A stretch of 64,000 nucleotides of DNA from NCBI GenBank assembly GCA_963781345.1, contig CAWAFQ010000007.1, forward strand, positions 62,001 to 126,000, written 5' to 3'. The notes under the pieces were generated by a model. That model was not told the origin of the DNA, did no database searches, and was given only the letters and a program-made list of their open reading frames with translations. This stretch comes from JBBRHQ01 sp963781345. Its GTDB lineage: Bacteria > Actinomycetota > Thermoleophilia > Solirubrobacterales > 70-9. Position numbers and translations under genes: made by a program. Positions 1 through 9,132 of the stretch are shown here, piece after piece; positions within the stretch are counted from its first letter, which is position 1; each line of letters starts with the position of its first letter.

Positions 1-1501
1 GCCGCCGACCCGGCCGGCTGCGCCAACGGCTACATCCGCCTGATGGACGACCGCTACGAGGTCCGCGACGCCCAGGACTTCGCCGGCAAGCTCGCCGACC
101 AGGGCCTGATCGCACCGAAGAGGATCGGCGCTATCGGCGGCTCCTACGGCGGCGGCATGTCGATGGCGCTGGGAGCGCTGAAGAACCGCCAGATGAAGAC
201 CGAACGGCGCGCTGATCCCATGGAAGAGCCCGCTCGGCAAGCCGATGTCGATCGCCGCGGCCGCGCCGGAGATCCCCTGGACCGACCTCGCCTCGGCGCT
301 GACACCGAACGGCAGCACGCTCGACTACGTCGCCGACGCCTCCTACCGGGGTCGCGTCGGCGTCTATAAGAAGTCTTTCGTGGACGGCCTCTATCTCGTC
401 GGCTGCGTCGTCACCGGCAGATGCGTGACGCCCGGGGGCGACCCGCAGGCCGACCTGACCACCTGGAACACCCGCCTCAACGCCGGCGAGCCCTACGCCG
501 GCGACCCAGCCGTGAGCGCCATCCTCAACGAGATCAAGGCCCACCACTCCTCCTACTACATCAACCGCTCGGAGGCGCCGGCGCCGATGCTGATCTCGAA
601 CGGGTGGACCGACGACCTCTTCCCCGCTGACGAGGCGATCCGCTTCTACAACCGCACCAAGACCCGGTACCCGAAGCAGCCGCTGTCGCTGTTCTTCATG
701 GACTTCGGCCACATGCGCGGCCAGAACAAAGCCGCCGACGTGGCCAAGCTCGCCGCCCGCGAGGAGGCCTGGTTGGATTACTACGTCAAGGGCAAGGGCG
801 GCAAGCCCTTCCAGGGAGTGGAGACGCTGACCCAGACCTGCCCGATCTCGGCGAAATCCGGCGGACCGTACTTCGCCAAGGACTGGGCCCACGTCTCCAG
901 GGGCGAGGTGCGCCTCGCCTCGGCGGCGGCGAAGACGATCCTGCCGAGCGCCGGCGATCCCTCAATCGGCTCCACCTTCGACCCGATCGCCGGACCGGGA
1001 GCCTGCGCGCAGGCTTCAGGCGCGAACCTGCCCGGCACCGCGACCTACCGCCTGCCGAAGGCGAAGGGGGCCGGCTACACCCTGATGGGCTCGCCAACCA
1101 TCCATGCCGAGTTCAAGCTGACGGACGCGAACTCCCAGGTCGCGGCCCGCCTGCTCGACGTCGGCCCCAGCGGCCAGGAGACCCTGGTCGCGAGGAGTCT
1201 GTGGAGGCCGAAGGGCAGCCCGAAGTTCGTCGATCAGGTGTTCCAACTCCACCCCAACGGCTGGCACTTCAAGGCCGGGCACACCGCCAAGCTCGAGCTG
1301 CTGCCCAACGACGCCCCCTACGGCCGCGCCTCAAATGGCCAGAAGACGGTGAGGGTCAGGGACCTGCACTTGACGCTGCCGGTGCTCGAGAAGCCCGGCT
1401 CGCGACACGGGGTCGTCAGGGGACAGTCGCCGAAGATCCTCCCGGACGGCTACCGGCTCGCCTCGGGCTTCAAGGGGTTCGGCAGCATCCCGCTGCGTTA
1501 G
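1..1501 (+). CDS. CocE/NonD-type serine hydrolase, 5' truncated and frameshifted
   Basis: Alpha/beta hydrolase of the X-Pro dipeptidyl-peptidase/CocE group. The frame is open from base 1, so the true start lies outside the window. The nucleophile elbow GGSYGGG has its Ser codon at 142-144. The reading frame then changes near base 199: the first frame ends in sense up to LKNRQMK and the next frame resumes with PNGALIPWKSPLGKP, and the join restores a continuous family-like sequence. One extra base explains it. The rest supplies a likely acid (NGWTDDLFPADEAI) and the catalytic His (FGHMRG), followed by the C-terminal beta-sandwich typical of this group. Taken alone, the downstream frame would start at ATG 245 and lack the nucleophile. 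Substrate is unknown; the family includes acylases, esterases and peptidases. Sequencing error or real pseudogene cannot be told apart here. Confidence 0.8.
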
Positions 1502-1529
1502 CGCACGGCGGGCCGGACCGACCGGCGGA

Positions 1530-2762
1530 TCAATCCTCGGCGACCCGCGGGACCTGCCCGGCCTCTGCGCCCGGCTCCATCGCCGGACCGCGCGAGGACG
1601 GGATCCCGAGGACCCGCATCGCCTTCAGCCCGAGCCCGAGCTTCTCGCGGCCGACCGTGGCCGAGACGTCGTGTCCGCAAAGCTCCTTGGCGCGCTCGAG
1701 CCGGTAGCGGATCGTGTGGCGATGGGTGAAGAGCTGCTTGGCGGTGGCGGCGATGTTGCCGTCGTTCTCGAGGTAGGTCTCGATCGTCTTCACGAGCTCG
1801 GTCTCGTACTGCTCGTCGTAGGCGGCGAGCGGTGCGATCGTCTCCGCGTAGAAGCTCTCGAGCTCTCCCGGGTCCTCGCTCATCGCCGGCAGCAGCAACC
1901 GGTAGGCGCCGGTGTCCTCGAATGCGAGCACGGCGTGACCCTCGGCTTCGCCGACGTTGACCGCGAGCCGGGCCTCGTTGCCGGCGCGGTAGAGATCGAC
2001 CGGGTCGGCCGCGCGGCGGCTGCGACCGATTGTCGAGTGGAATGCCCCCAGGCTCTCGGAGAGCTCTCTCTCGAGCGCGGCCGCGGCGCGGGCGATCCGC
2101 GCTTCCTCGGCGGCGGGAACAATCATCGCGACGACGGCGGCCTCGCCCTCCTCGAGCGCGGCGAGCGAGCCGGGGGCGACCGAGCGCAGCGAGCGCAGCG
2201 CGAGGGTCAGTACCCGGGCCCGCCACTCGCCAGACTGTGCCGAGCGAGGCGATGCGCGCAGGATCAGGACTCCGGCTCCCTGTTCGAGGTCCGCACCCAG
2301 CTCCGCCGCTCTTGCGGCGATGTCACCGCGATCGGTGACCTCGCGGGCAAGCACCGCGTGGACGAACCCCGCCGCCGCCGCCTCACTCTCCCATTCCGGC
2401 GAACGCGCGCGCTCGAGCTCGAGCGCCAGCAGTGTGGCGACCATACGGGCGATCGCCGGCACGGGATCGGAGCGGCTGCGGTAGCGAAGCTCGCCGACGG
2501 CGCTGTCGGCGACCCGAAGCTCGACCGAGACGACGCCCTCGGCGGCCGAGAGCAGTCGCTTCTCCTGGTCGGGGGAGGCTCCGGCGACGGCGAGCACCGC
2601 GCTGGAGCGGTCGATCAGGGCGATGCTGGCGTCGAGCACCCTCGCCGCAGCACGGGCGACAGAGGGCAGCCCGGCGCCGGACTCAACCGCCTCGGCCAGT
2701 CCGTCCAGCGATCCCATCTCTGCCTTCTTTGCAGGAATTTTCTGGATCCTTTCGGTGCTCAC
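1530..2762 (-). CDS. PucR-family transcriptional regulator
   Basis: A 410-residue DNA-binding regulator. The C-terminal 60 or so conserved residues (about 325-385) form the PucR helix-turn-helix, visible as TYLENDGNIAATAKQLFTHR followed by HTIRYRLERAKEL. The N-terminal half resembles a GAF-like sensor region (about 20-120), and the centre matches the CdaR/GGDEF-like domain usual in this family. PucR proteins control purine, sugar-acid or other catabolic genes in response to a ligand; neither ligand nor target can be read from the sequence. The adjacent CocE-type hydrolase converges on it, and upstream lies the minus-strand block ending in a small membrane protein. About 30 residues after the HTH are Pro/Ala/Glu-rich and probably disordered. 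Confidence 0.88.
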   Translation of the reverse strand: MSTERIQKIPAKKAEMGSLDGLAEAVESGAGLPSVARAAARVLDASIALIDRSSAVLAVAGASPDQEKRLLSAAEGVVSVELRVADSAVGELRYRSRSDPVPAIARMVATLLALELERARSPEWESEAAAAGFVHAVLAREVTDRGDIAARAAELGADLEQGAGVLILRASPRSAQSGEWRARVLTLALRSLRSVAPGSLAALEEGEAAVVAMIVPAAEEARIARAAAALERELSESLGAFHSTIGRSRRAADPVDLYRAGNEARLAVNVGEAEGHAVLAFEDTGAYRLLLPAMSEDPGELESFYAETIAPLAAYDEQYETELVKTIETYLENDGNIAATAKQLFTHRHTIRYRLERAKELCGHDVSATVGREKLGLGLKAMRVLGIPSSRGPAMEPGAEAGQVPRVAED

Positions 2763-2823
2763 GCGGGTCCGATTATCGCCGAGTGGGCCAGGCGCCGGAC
2801 CTGCGCCGCGCGGCCGCCGTGCC

Positions 2824-3069
2824 TCAGCCCTGGGTGAAGAGGTCCGAGATCTGGGGGAAGTTGTAGACGATCAGAACCCCGATGCCGACGCCGATCGAGA
2901 CAAGCACCGCGAGGACGAAGAGTGAGAGGAAGCCGGCCGTGATCTTCTCCCAGACGCGCCCGTAGGAGCCGAGCGCCGGAACAAGGATCAGGGTGACGAA
3001 GACGACGAGGCTGATCAGCCCGGCCGCGCCGAAGAGGAGGAACTCGTTGCCGATGCGCGCCAGCGGCAT
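2824..3069 (-). CDS. small membrane protein with two predicted transmembrane helices
   Basis: An 81-residue protein, no family recognised. I chose ATG at 3069, two bases after the stop of the DedA-PAP2 gene, because the longer open frame upstream is only a shadow of that gene. Two hydrophobic stretches (about residues 10-33 and 46-69, the second rich in V/G/I) predict a helical hairpin, with a short polar C-terminus FPQISDLFTQG. The tight spacing suggests translational coupling with the DedA-PAP2 protein, so a role in the same membrane process is plausible but is only inference from position. Confidence 0.7.
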   Translation of the reverse strand: MPLARIGNEFLLFGAAGLISLVVFVTLILVPALGSYGRVWEKITAGFLSLFVLAVLVSIGVGIGVLIVYNFPQISDLFTQG

Positions 3070-3071
3070 CG

Positions 3072-4592
3072 CTAGCTCTCCGTCGGCGTTGTCTGAGTGC
3101 GCTCGGGGCCCATCCAGGGTGGATTCTGGCGCAACTGGACGGCGGCGAGGGCCACGGCGGCGCAGAGGGCGAAGCCGGAGGCGCCGAGCGCCCAGCCGGC
3201 GCTGACGTCGCTGAGGTAATGGACGCCGAGGTAGACCCGCGAGAGCCCGATCAGAGCGGCCAGGCCGACCCCTGCGAGGATGACACCGGTGCGGCGCGCC
3301 ATCCCGGGGCGCAGCCGCATCACCGTGGTCACCGCGAGCCAGACCCAGAAGGTGGCGTAGGCGGCGTGGCCACTGGGAAACGACGAGCCGGAGGCGGAGA
3401 CGAGGCCACCCCCCGGGCGCGGCCGGTCGACGGCGTCCTTGACCGCGTGCACGCCGGCGATGATCAGCACCATCCCGGCGACCAGAACCCAGAACTCCCA
3501 CCAGCGACGGCCGACGGCGAGCGCGAGTGCGCAGCCAAGGGCGAGGGTCCAGACCAGGGCCGGCGAGCCGAGAACCGTGATCGCCTTCGCCAGCCAGGTC
3601 AACCAGCCTGTCCGGATCGAGTCGACGAAGTCCTGCGCGGCCACGTCGCCGGGCGTCGGCGCGGGGTCGGCGCTGACGATGACGGTGTAGGCGACGAGGA
3701 CGAAGAGCCCGACCGCGAGCACCGCGAGCGTCGAGGTGAATTCAAGCCCGAACCTGCCACCGGGGGTGAGCCTGCCCCAGACGAACCTCGCCTGCGGCTC
3801 CAGACGCCGCCCCAGCACCGGGAGCCAGGCCGTCGCCCGGTGCTCCTGCATCCACTCGACCGCCCGAACCCGGTTCTCGGGCACGCGCAGGAAGCGATAG
3901 GAGACGACCGCGCCGGCGGTGAGGACGATCAGCGTGCCGAGTACGAATGCGCCCCGTCCCGCGTAGGCGGCGGCGGTGTCGATACTGCGGGCGAAGAAGT
4001 AGCCGATGAGGATGTGGGCCGAGGCCCAGATGCCGGTGCCGAGGATGCTGTAGGGGACGAAGGCCCGGTAGCGCATCCCCGAGCTTCCGGCTACGAACGG
4101 CGCCAGCGCCCGCACCAAGCTGATGAAGCGCCCGACGAGGATCGTCTTCCCGCCGTGGCGGGAGAAGTAGGCCTCGACCCGCTCGAAGCGCTCCTCGCCT
4201 ATCCCGACCCTGGGGCCATGGCGGAGGACGAACCCCCTTCCCAGCCGGCGGCCGATGAAGAAGCTGGTCGTGTCCCCGAGCCAGGCCGCAAACCACGCGA
4301 TCGCGATCAGCAGGTAGATGTTGATCGCTCCCTGCCCGGCGACGGCGCCCCCGATCAGCATCACGGTCTCTCCCGGGACGACGAGCCCGACGAAGGCGCC
4401 GGTCTCGAGGAATGCGAATGCGCCGACGAGCAGGTAGGTCCAGGCGCCGAGGGCGTTGGAGATGTCGTCGAGGATCTGCTGCAGGTTCCCGTGGGGGAAG
4501 AGGCGGCTGATCAGGTAGTAGACGGCGATCACCGCGACCGCCGCGATCAGCAGGCCGAGGTGCTTGTTCCTGAGGACCGAGGGAACCCTCAA
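3072..4592 (-). CDS. DedA-family membrane protein fused to PAP2 phosphatase
   Basis: A 506-residue two-domain integral membrane protein. Residues about 25-190 are a DedA (SNARE-associated) domain, with FVGLVVPGETVMLIGG and GRFISLVRALAPFVAG, typical of the half-transporter family implicated in undecaprenyl phosphate and lipid translocation. Residues about 290-490 are a PAP2 phosphatase with all three signature motifs: KDAVDRPRP, SSFPSGHA and SRVYLGVHYLSD. The fusion suggests a lipid phosphate is both flipped and dephosphorylated at the membrane, for example undecaprenyl diphosphate or phosphatidate; that coupling is inference. Translation starts at a TTG (4592) that overlaps the ispE stop by four bases (TTGA), so it is co-translated with ispE, an isoprenoid-precursor gene, which fits an isoprenyl-phosphate substrate. 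Confidence 0.9.
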   Translation of the reverse strand: MRVPSVLRNKHLGLLIAAVAVIAVYYLISRLFPHGNLQQILDDISNALGAWTYLLVGAFAFLETGAFVGLVVPGETVMLIGGAVAGQGAINIYLLIAIAWFAAWLGDTTSFFIGRRLGRGFVLRHGPRVGIGEERFERVEAYFSRHGGKTILVGRFISLVRALAPFVAGSSGMRYRAFVPYSILGTGIWASAHILIGYFFARSIDTAAAYAGRGAFVLGTLIVLTAGAVVSYRFLRVPENRVRAVEWMQEHRATAWLPVLGRRLEPQARFVWGRLTPGGRFGLEFTSTLAVLAVGLFVLVAYTVIVSADPAPTPGDVAAQDFVDSIRTGWLTWLAKAITVLGSPALVWTLALGCALALAVGRRWWEFWVLVAGMVLIIAGVHAVKDAVDRPRPGGGLVSASGSSFPSGHAAYATFWVWLAVTTVMRLRPGMARRTGVILAGVGLAALIGLSRVYLGVHYLSDVSAGWALGASGFALCAAVALAAVQLRQNPPWMGPERTQTTPTES

Positions 4593-5434
4593 GCCGGTGC
4601 GCCTCCCTCGCAGACGATCGCCTCGGCCGAGCCGAGACGAGCGGCGGCGGCCCGCGCCGCCCCGAGGTCGTCAAAGAGCCCGAAGGCGGTGGGGCCCGAG
4701 CCGGTCATCGCGGCGAACCCGGCACCGGCGTCGCGCAGGCAAGAGATCGCATCGCCGATCTCCGGGCGAAGCCGCATTGCAGCGGCCTCGAGATCGTTGC
4801 CGAGGGAATCGGCGTAGGTGAGAGGCGAGGCACCGGCCCCCGCGGTCTCGAGCAGCCGCCGGCGGAGGTCGTCGAGCTCGGCGCTGCTGCGCCCAAGCCC
4901 GAGGCGGTCCGCCTCGGCGAAGACCTCAGCGGTGCTGAGGCCACCCGCGCTGGGGAGCAGGACGACCGCGTGGCGCTCAGGGTCGGGCAGCCTTCGCACG
5001 ACCTCCCCCGCCCCCGAGACCAGGGCCATCGCCGGCAGCAGCTGAGAGGGGACATCGGCGCCGATCCCCGCCGCGATCGCCTCGAGATCCCCGACCTCCT
5101 CCCTGCCCAGCCGCAGGACCGCCGCCGCGTCGGCGCTTCCGCCCCCGAGTCCCGCGGCAACCGGTATCCGCTTCTGGATCCGAAGCTCCACGGCGGGGTG
5201 CTCCCAGCCGCGCTCGCGCAGGGCGGCAAGCGCCGTGGCGGCAAGGTTCTCACCATCCACCCCCGGGCAGATGACCTCGTCCACGCCCTCCGAGCTCGAG
5301 ACCTCGATCAGGTCGGCGAGGGTCAGGGGCTCGAACAGGGAGCAGATCTCGTGCAGGCCGTCGGCGCGGCGGGCTCCGAGGAAGAGGCAGAGGTTGAGCT
5401 TCGCCGGGGCGAGCAGTCGCTCGGGCTCGGTCAT
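4589..5434 (-). CDS. ispE: 4-diphosphocytidyl-2-C-methyl-D-erythritol kinase
   Basis: GHMP-superfamily kinase that phosphorylates the 2-hydroxyl of CDP-methylerythritol with ATP, in the non-mevalonate (MEP) isoprenoid pathway. The 281-residue length is normal. AKLNL at residues 11-15 carries the conserved Lys, the ATP-binding glycine loop PVAAGLGGGSADA is at 91-103, IGADVPSQ holds the expected catalytic Asp, and MTGSGPTAFGLF is the third GHMP motif. The ATG at 5434 overlaps the rsmA stop by four bases (ATGA), and its own stop overlaps the next gene, so it sits inside a translationally coupled tatD-rsmA-ispE-DedA string. rsmA next to ispE is a widespread arrangement in Gram-positive bacteria. 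Confidence 0.96.
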   Translation of the reverse strand: MTEPERLLAPAKLNLCLFLGARRADGLHEICSLFEPLTLADLIEVSSSEGVDEVICPGVDGENLAATALAALRERGWEHPAVELRIQKRIPVAAGLGGGSADAAAVLRLGREEVGDLEAIAAGIGADVPSQLLPAMALVSGAGEVVRRLPDPERHAVVLLPSAGGLSTAEVFAEADRLGLGRSSAELDDLRRRLLETAGAGASPLTYADSLGNDLEAAAMRLRPEIGDAISCLRDAGAGFAAMTGSGPTAFGLFDDLGAARAAAARLGSAEAIVCEGGAPA

Positions 5435-6201
5435 CGGGCGGCCATCTCCCTCGCGAGCGCCTCGAACTGCTGCGGGCCGAGGGCCTCCGCCCTGACGTCG
5501 TCGGGGAGCCCGAGACGAGCGAGGGCCGCCCGCACCGCGGCGATCCGCCCCGGCTCACAGAGCTCGAGCGAGCGAGCGAGCGACTTGCGGCGGTGGGCAA
5601 ACCCGCCCCGCACCAGCCGGCGGGTGTCCTCCGCAGCGCAGGGGCCGGTGCGGGTCATCCTCAGCAGCGCCGAAGACACCCTCGGGCGCGGCCTGAAGAC
5701 AGCGGGGTCGACGGTGCGCGCCATCCGCACCTCGGCGGCGAGCTGGACCAGGACCGTGGGGCCCCCGTAGACCCTCGACCCCGGAGCGGCTCGGAGGCGG
5801 TCGGCGATCTCGCGCTGAACCATCACCGTCCACTCGCAGACCGTGGGCAGCTGCTCGATCGTTCGCAGGATGAGTGGCGTCGCGACCGAGTAGGGGAGAT
5901 TGGCGATGACCGCGGTCGGCGCCGGGTCGAGAGCGGCCAGGTCGAGCCGGACCGCGTCGCCCCAGTGAAGCTCCACGTTGGGCTCGGCGGCGACTCCGGC
6001 GAGGGCGCCCTCGAGGCGCCGGTCGATCTCGATCGTGTGGACGTGGCCGGCAGCGGCCGCGAGCCGCCGGGTAAGGACGCCCTCCCCGGCGCCGATCTCG
6101 AGCGCCACGTCATCCGGACCGACCCCCGATTCGCGCACGATCGCGTCGAGCAGGTTCGGGTCGGAGAGGAAGTTCTGGCCCAGCCTCGTGTGGCCCGCCA
6201 T
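5431..6201 (-). CDS. rsmA: 16S rRNA dimethyladenosine transferase RsmA/KsgA
   Basis: S-adenosylmethionine-dependent enzyme that dimethylates the two adjacent adenosines in helix 45 of 16S rRNA, a late step in small-subunit assembly. The 256 residues include the N-terminal GQNFLSDPNLLDAIV block, the SAM-binding ALEIGAGEGVLTRRLA and the catalytic NLPYSVATPLI motif, followed by the C-terminal region with RPRPRVSSALLRM. The ATG at 6201 lies four bases after the tatD stop and the stop overlaps ispE. Nothing is missing relative to the family. Confidence 0.96.
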   Translation of the reverse strand: MAGHTRLGQNFLSDPNLLDAIVRESGVGPDDVALEIGAGEGVLTRRLAAAAGHVHTIEIDRRLEGALAGVAAEPNVELHWGDAVRLDLAALDPAPTAVIANLPYSVATPLILRTIEQLPTVCEWTVMVQREIADRLRAAPGSRVYGGPTVLVQLAAEVRMARTVDPAVFRPRPRVSSALLRMTRTGPCAAEDTRRLVRGGFAHRRKSLARSLELCEPGRIAAVRAALARLGLPDDVRAEALGPQQFEALAREMAAR

Positions 6202-6205
6202 CCGC

Positions 6206-6970
6206 TCACCACCGCAGCAGGCGCTCGGCGTTTGCCTCGATCGTGCGCTCGAGCTCGGTCACGCTGACCCCGCGCACGGAGGCGACCACATCGGCCGTGG
6301 CGACGACGTTCGCGGGCTGGTTCGGCTTTCCCCGGACGACCTGCGGGGCGAGGTACGGGGAGTCGGTCTCGACCAGGATCAGGTGCTCGGGAACCGCCGC
6401 CGCAGCCTCACGCAGGGTCCCGGCCTTCGGGTAGGTGACGTTGCCGGCGAAGGAGCAGTACCAGCCGCGCTCGGCCGCGTCGGCGACGCGGCCGGGAGCC
6501 GAGAAGCAGTGCAGGATCACCGGCCCGCCGGCAAGCCGGTCGAGGGTCGCGAACGCCTCGTCCACCGCCTCGCTTCGTCCCTGCCCATCACGGACATGGA
6601 TCACAACCGGCAGCCCGGCATCTGCGGCTATCTCGACCTGGGCGGCGAATGCGGTGCGCTGCTCGGCCCGCGGAGCCCCGTCGCGGTAGAAGTCGAGGCC
6701 CGTCTCCCCGACTGCCCGCACGCCCGGATCGGCGGCGAGCCGGGCGATGTCGGCGGCGGCCGCATCGTCGAAGCCGGCGGACGCGTTCGGGTGGCGACCG
6801 ACGCTCGCAAACACCTCGGGGTGGGAGGCGGCGTCGGCGATCGCCTCGCGGTTGCTCGCCTCGTCGAGGCCGATCGTGAGGACCCGCCGGACCCCGGCGG
6901 CGCGCGCCGCGGCAACGAGCTCATCGACGGCCGGCTCGCAGAGGGAGAGGTGGGCGTGGGTATCGACCAC
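6206..6970 (-). CDS. TatD-family metal-dependent hydrolase/DNase
   Basis: A 254-residue TIM-barrel amidohydrolase. Metal ligands and signatures of the TatD family are all present: the N-terminal DTHAHL (H-x-H), VGETGLDFYRD, PVVIHVRDG, ILHCFSA and the C-terminal ETDSPYLAP. TatD proteins act as 3'-5' exonucleases or deoxyribonucleases in DNA repair and turnover; the exact substrate here is not determined. Initiation is at GTG 6970. It heads the tightly packed tatD-rsmA-ispE string, an arrangement that in many Gram-positive bacteria follows metG, as it does here after one inserted small gene. Confidence 0.92.
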   Translation of the reverse strand: MVDTHAHLSLCEPAVDELVAAARAAGVRRVLTIGLDEASNREAIADAASHPEVFASVGRHPNASAGFDDAAAADIARLAADPGVRAVGETGLDFYRDGAPRAEQRTAFAAQVEIAADAGLPVVIHVRDGQGRSEAVDEAFATLDRLAGGPVILHCFSAPGRVADAAERGWYCSFAGNVTYPKAGTLREAAAAVPEHLILVETDSPYLAPQVVRGKPNQPANVVATADVVASVRGVSVTELERTIEANAERLLRW

Positions 6971-7065
6971 GCGCCAGAGTCTAGGAACGCGCGGCGGCGG
7001 CGCTCCGCAACGCGATCAGGCTCGGGCCAGCAAGGAGGCGCCGCAGGGCCTTGGGGCGGCTGCCC

Positions 7066-7479
7066 TCAGCGCTTGAAGCCGAAGGTCTTGCGGGCGGTGT
7101 GCTTGACGTTCGTGGCCAGGTTCCGGGCGGTGGCGATGACCTTCAGGCTGGAGACCCTGAAGTCGGCCTTGAGTTCGTCCCTGGCCGCTCCGTTGAGGGT
7201 CAGCTTCACGGCCCTGGGCTGGCCCTGAAGGATCGTCCCCGACAGGTTGACCCGTAGATCGGGGCCGGGAAACCGCAGCTTCCCCTGGATCTTGACGAAG
7301 GAATCGGCCGAGACGAAGATCGGGAACTCGAGCACCTTGGCGGCGCGCAGCTTCAGCGGGCCGCCAATCCTCACCGGGGGGCCGGCGCTCGCGTCGGCAC
7401 CGGTGCGCGCCGCGGCCTGGCCGACGGCCAAGGATCCAAGCAGGGCAACCACGGTCACAGCAAGCACTGAACGCCTCAA
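7066..7479 (-). CDS. small predicted secreted protein, function unknown
   Basis: A 137-residue protein with no family I recognise. I chose TTG at 7479 because a perfect AGGAGG lies six bases upstream and the result begins with a clean signal peptide (M-RRSVLAVTVVALLGSLAVGQAAA); longer versions starting at 7608 would place an Arg-rich run before it and overlap metG. The mature part is rich in beta-forming segments such as VRIGGPLKLRAAKVLEFPIF and FVKIQGKLRFPGPDLRVNLSG, and lacks cysteines, so a small extracytoplasmic beta-rich domain is likely. It is inserted between metG and tatD in the same orientation. Confidence 0.72.
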   Translation of the reverse strand: MRRSVLAVTVVALLGSLAVGQAAARTGADASAGPPVRIGGPLKLRAAKVLEFPIFVSADSFVKIQGKLRFPGPDLRVNLSGTILQGQPRAVKLTLNGAARDELKADFRVSSLKVIATARNLATNVKHTARKTFGFKR

Positions 7480-7525
7480 TTCCGGCCTCCTATTCCCACT
7501 TTGCGGACGCCTCGACCCTACAGGC

Positions 7526-9046
7526 TCAGGCAGGCGCCTCGATCTTCGGGAACAGCGGTGGCACCCGCTCGGTCCGCGCTCCGCCTCCGCGGGAGCCGAA
7601 CTCGGCAAGCTCGCGACTCTCCTCCCCCAGCGCCGACAGCAGCCGCTCGCTCGAAGCCGGCAGGTAGGGGATCACCATCAGGGTCATGACCCGCAGCCCC
7701 TCGGAGAGGTTGTAGAGCGCCCGCTCCAACTCCCGCGCCTTCTGGCTTCCGCCGTCTGAGCTCTGCTTCGCCAGCTCCCATGGCTTCGTCTCCTCGACGT
7801 AGCGGTTGAGCCGCCTCACCAGCTTCCAGATCTCCTCCAGGGCGTCGCTGATCCGGGCCTCGTCGAGGAGGTCCCTCAATCGCTCCCCGGCGCCGTCGAA
7901 ATCGGCCGCGAGTGCGGGATCTGCCTCAGCCTCGGGAACGAGGCCGTCGCTGTAGCGGTCGAGCATCGCCAGTGTCCGGCTGGCGAGGTTGCCGAACTCG
8001 TTCGCGAGTTCGGTCTCGTAGCGGGCCTCGAAGCCGGCAGTCGAGATGGAGCCGTCCTGGCCGAAGCTGACCTCGCGGAAGCAGTAGTAGCGAAGCGCGT
8101 CGGAGCCGAAGCGGTCGATCACCTCGAACGGATCGAGGACGTTGCCCAGCGACTTCGACATCTTCTTCTCCCCCATCAGCAGATAGCCATGGATGACCAT
8201 CCGCTGCGGAGGCTCGAGGTCGGCCGCCATGCACAGCGCCGGCCAGATGACGGCGTGGAACTTGAGGATGTCCTTCGCCATCACATGCAGGTTCGCCGGC
8301 CAGAAGCGTTCGCTCAGGTCCTCGCCCTCACGGGCGAAGGTGAGGGCGGTCACGTAGTTGAGCAGCGCGTCGAACCAGACGTACATCCGCTGCGAGGGGT
8401 CCCAGGGCAGCGTCATCCCCCACTTCAGCTGCGGCCGCGAGAGCGAGACGTCCTCGAGCCCCTGCTTGATGAAGGAGACGGCCTCGTTTCGGCGGAAGTC
8501 CGGTACGACGAAGTCCGGTCGCTCTTCGTAGAGACGCTCGAGGCGCTCCTGGAAGGCCGAGAGCCGAAAGAACCAGTTCTCCTCGCGTTCCCGCTCGAGC
8601 GGGATCTCATGGATAGGGCAGGTGTGGCCGGGGCCAAGCTCCCGCTCTGTCTTGAAGTCGGCGCAGCGGGGGCAGTACCAGCCCTCGTAGGCCCCCTTGT
8701 TGACCCAGCCGTTGTCGTAGACCCGCTGCATGATCTCGGCGACCTTCTCCGCGTGGCGGGGGTCGGAGGTGCGGATGAAGAAGTCGTTGGTGACGTCGAT
8801 CTTCGGCATCAGATCACGGAACTTCTGGGCGTTGCGGTCGGCAAGCTCCTGCGGGCTGATCCCCTCGCGCTCGGCGGCGGTCGCGATCGGCTCGCCATGC
8901 TCGTCGGTGCCGGTGAGGAAGAAGACGTCCTCGCCGCGCTGGCGCATGTGGCGGGCGAGAACGTCGGCCGCCATCGTCGAGTACGCGTGGCCGAGGTGCG
9001 GCTCGGCGTTGACGTAGTAGATCGGGGTGGTTACGTAGTAGGCCAC
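7526..9046 (-). CDS. metG: methionyl-tRNA synthetase
   Basis: Class I aminoacyl-tRNA synthetase charging tRNA-Met, including initiator tRNA. The HIGH-type motif is HLGH in NAEPHLGHAYSTMAADV near the N-terminus, and the KMSKS loop is GEKKMSKSLGNV. A zinc knuckle region is visible as EGWYCPRCADFKTE and GHTCPIHE. The protein is 506 residues and ends after the anticodon-binding helical domain, so it lacks the C-terminal EMAP-like tRNA-binding extension found in some bacterial MetRS. Initiation is at GTG 9046 with no obvious Shine-Dalgarno, giving M-AYYVTTPIYYVN, the usual family start. It lies just downstream of rsmI. Confidence 0.96.
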   Translation of the reverse strand: MAYYVTTPIYYVNAEPHLGHAYSTMAADVLARHMRQRGEDVFFLTGTDEHGEPIATAAEREGISPQELADRNAQKFRDLMPKIDVTNDFFIRTSDPRHAEKVAEIMQRVYDNGWVNKGAYEGWYCPRCADFKTERELGPGHTCPIHEIPLEREREENWFFRLSAFQERLERLYEERPDFVVPDFRRNEAVSFIKQGLEDVSLSRPQLKWGMTLPWDPSQRMYVWFDALLNYVTALTFAREGEDLSERFWPANLHVMAKDILKFHAVIWPALCMAADLEPPQRMVIHGYLLMGEKKMSKSLGNVLDPFEVIDRFGSDALRYYCFREVSFGQDGSISTAGFEARYETELANEFGNLASRTLAMLDRYSDGLVPEAEADPALAADFDGAGERLRDLLDEARISDALEEIWKLVRRLNRYVEETKPWELAKQSSDGGSQKARELERALYNLSEGLRVMTLMVIPYLPASSERLLSALGEESRELAEFGSRGGGARTERVPPLFPKIEAPA

Positions 9047-9094
9047 GGAGTGAGACTAGAGCGGGGAAGCCGAGTTCAGAGGGCGGAGGGCAGT

Positions 9095-9119
9095 AGGCAG
9101 AAGGCAGAAGGCAGAAGGC
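9095..9119. repeat. 7-bp tandem repeat
   Basis: Three perfect copies of AGGCAGA followed by a partial copy, in the gap between metG and rsmI. This looks like simple-sequence slippage DNA. No function is evident. Confidence 0.85.
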
Positions 9120-9132
9120 GGGTGTGGTGAGG

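Noticed and set aside
3219..4817. Large plus-strand open frame of 532 codons
   Set aside because: It is antisense to the DedA-PAP2 and ispE genes, with the D/E/R/G-rich composition of a high-GC shadow frame.
9087..9132. Promoter or terminator between metG and rsmI
   Set aside because: Only a heptamer repeat is seen, with no -10/-35 or hairpin.
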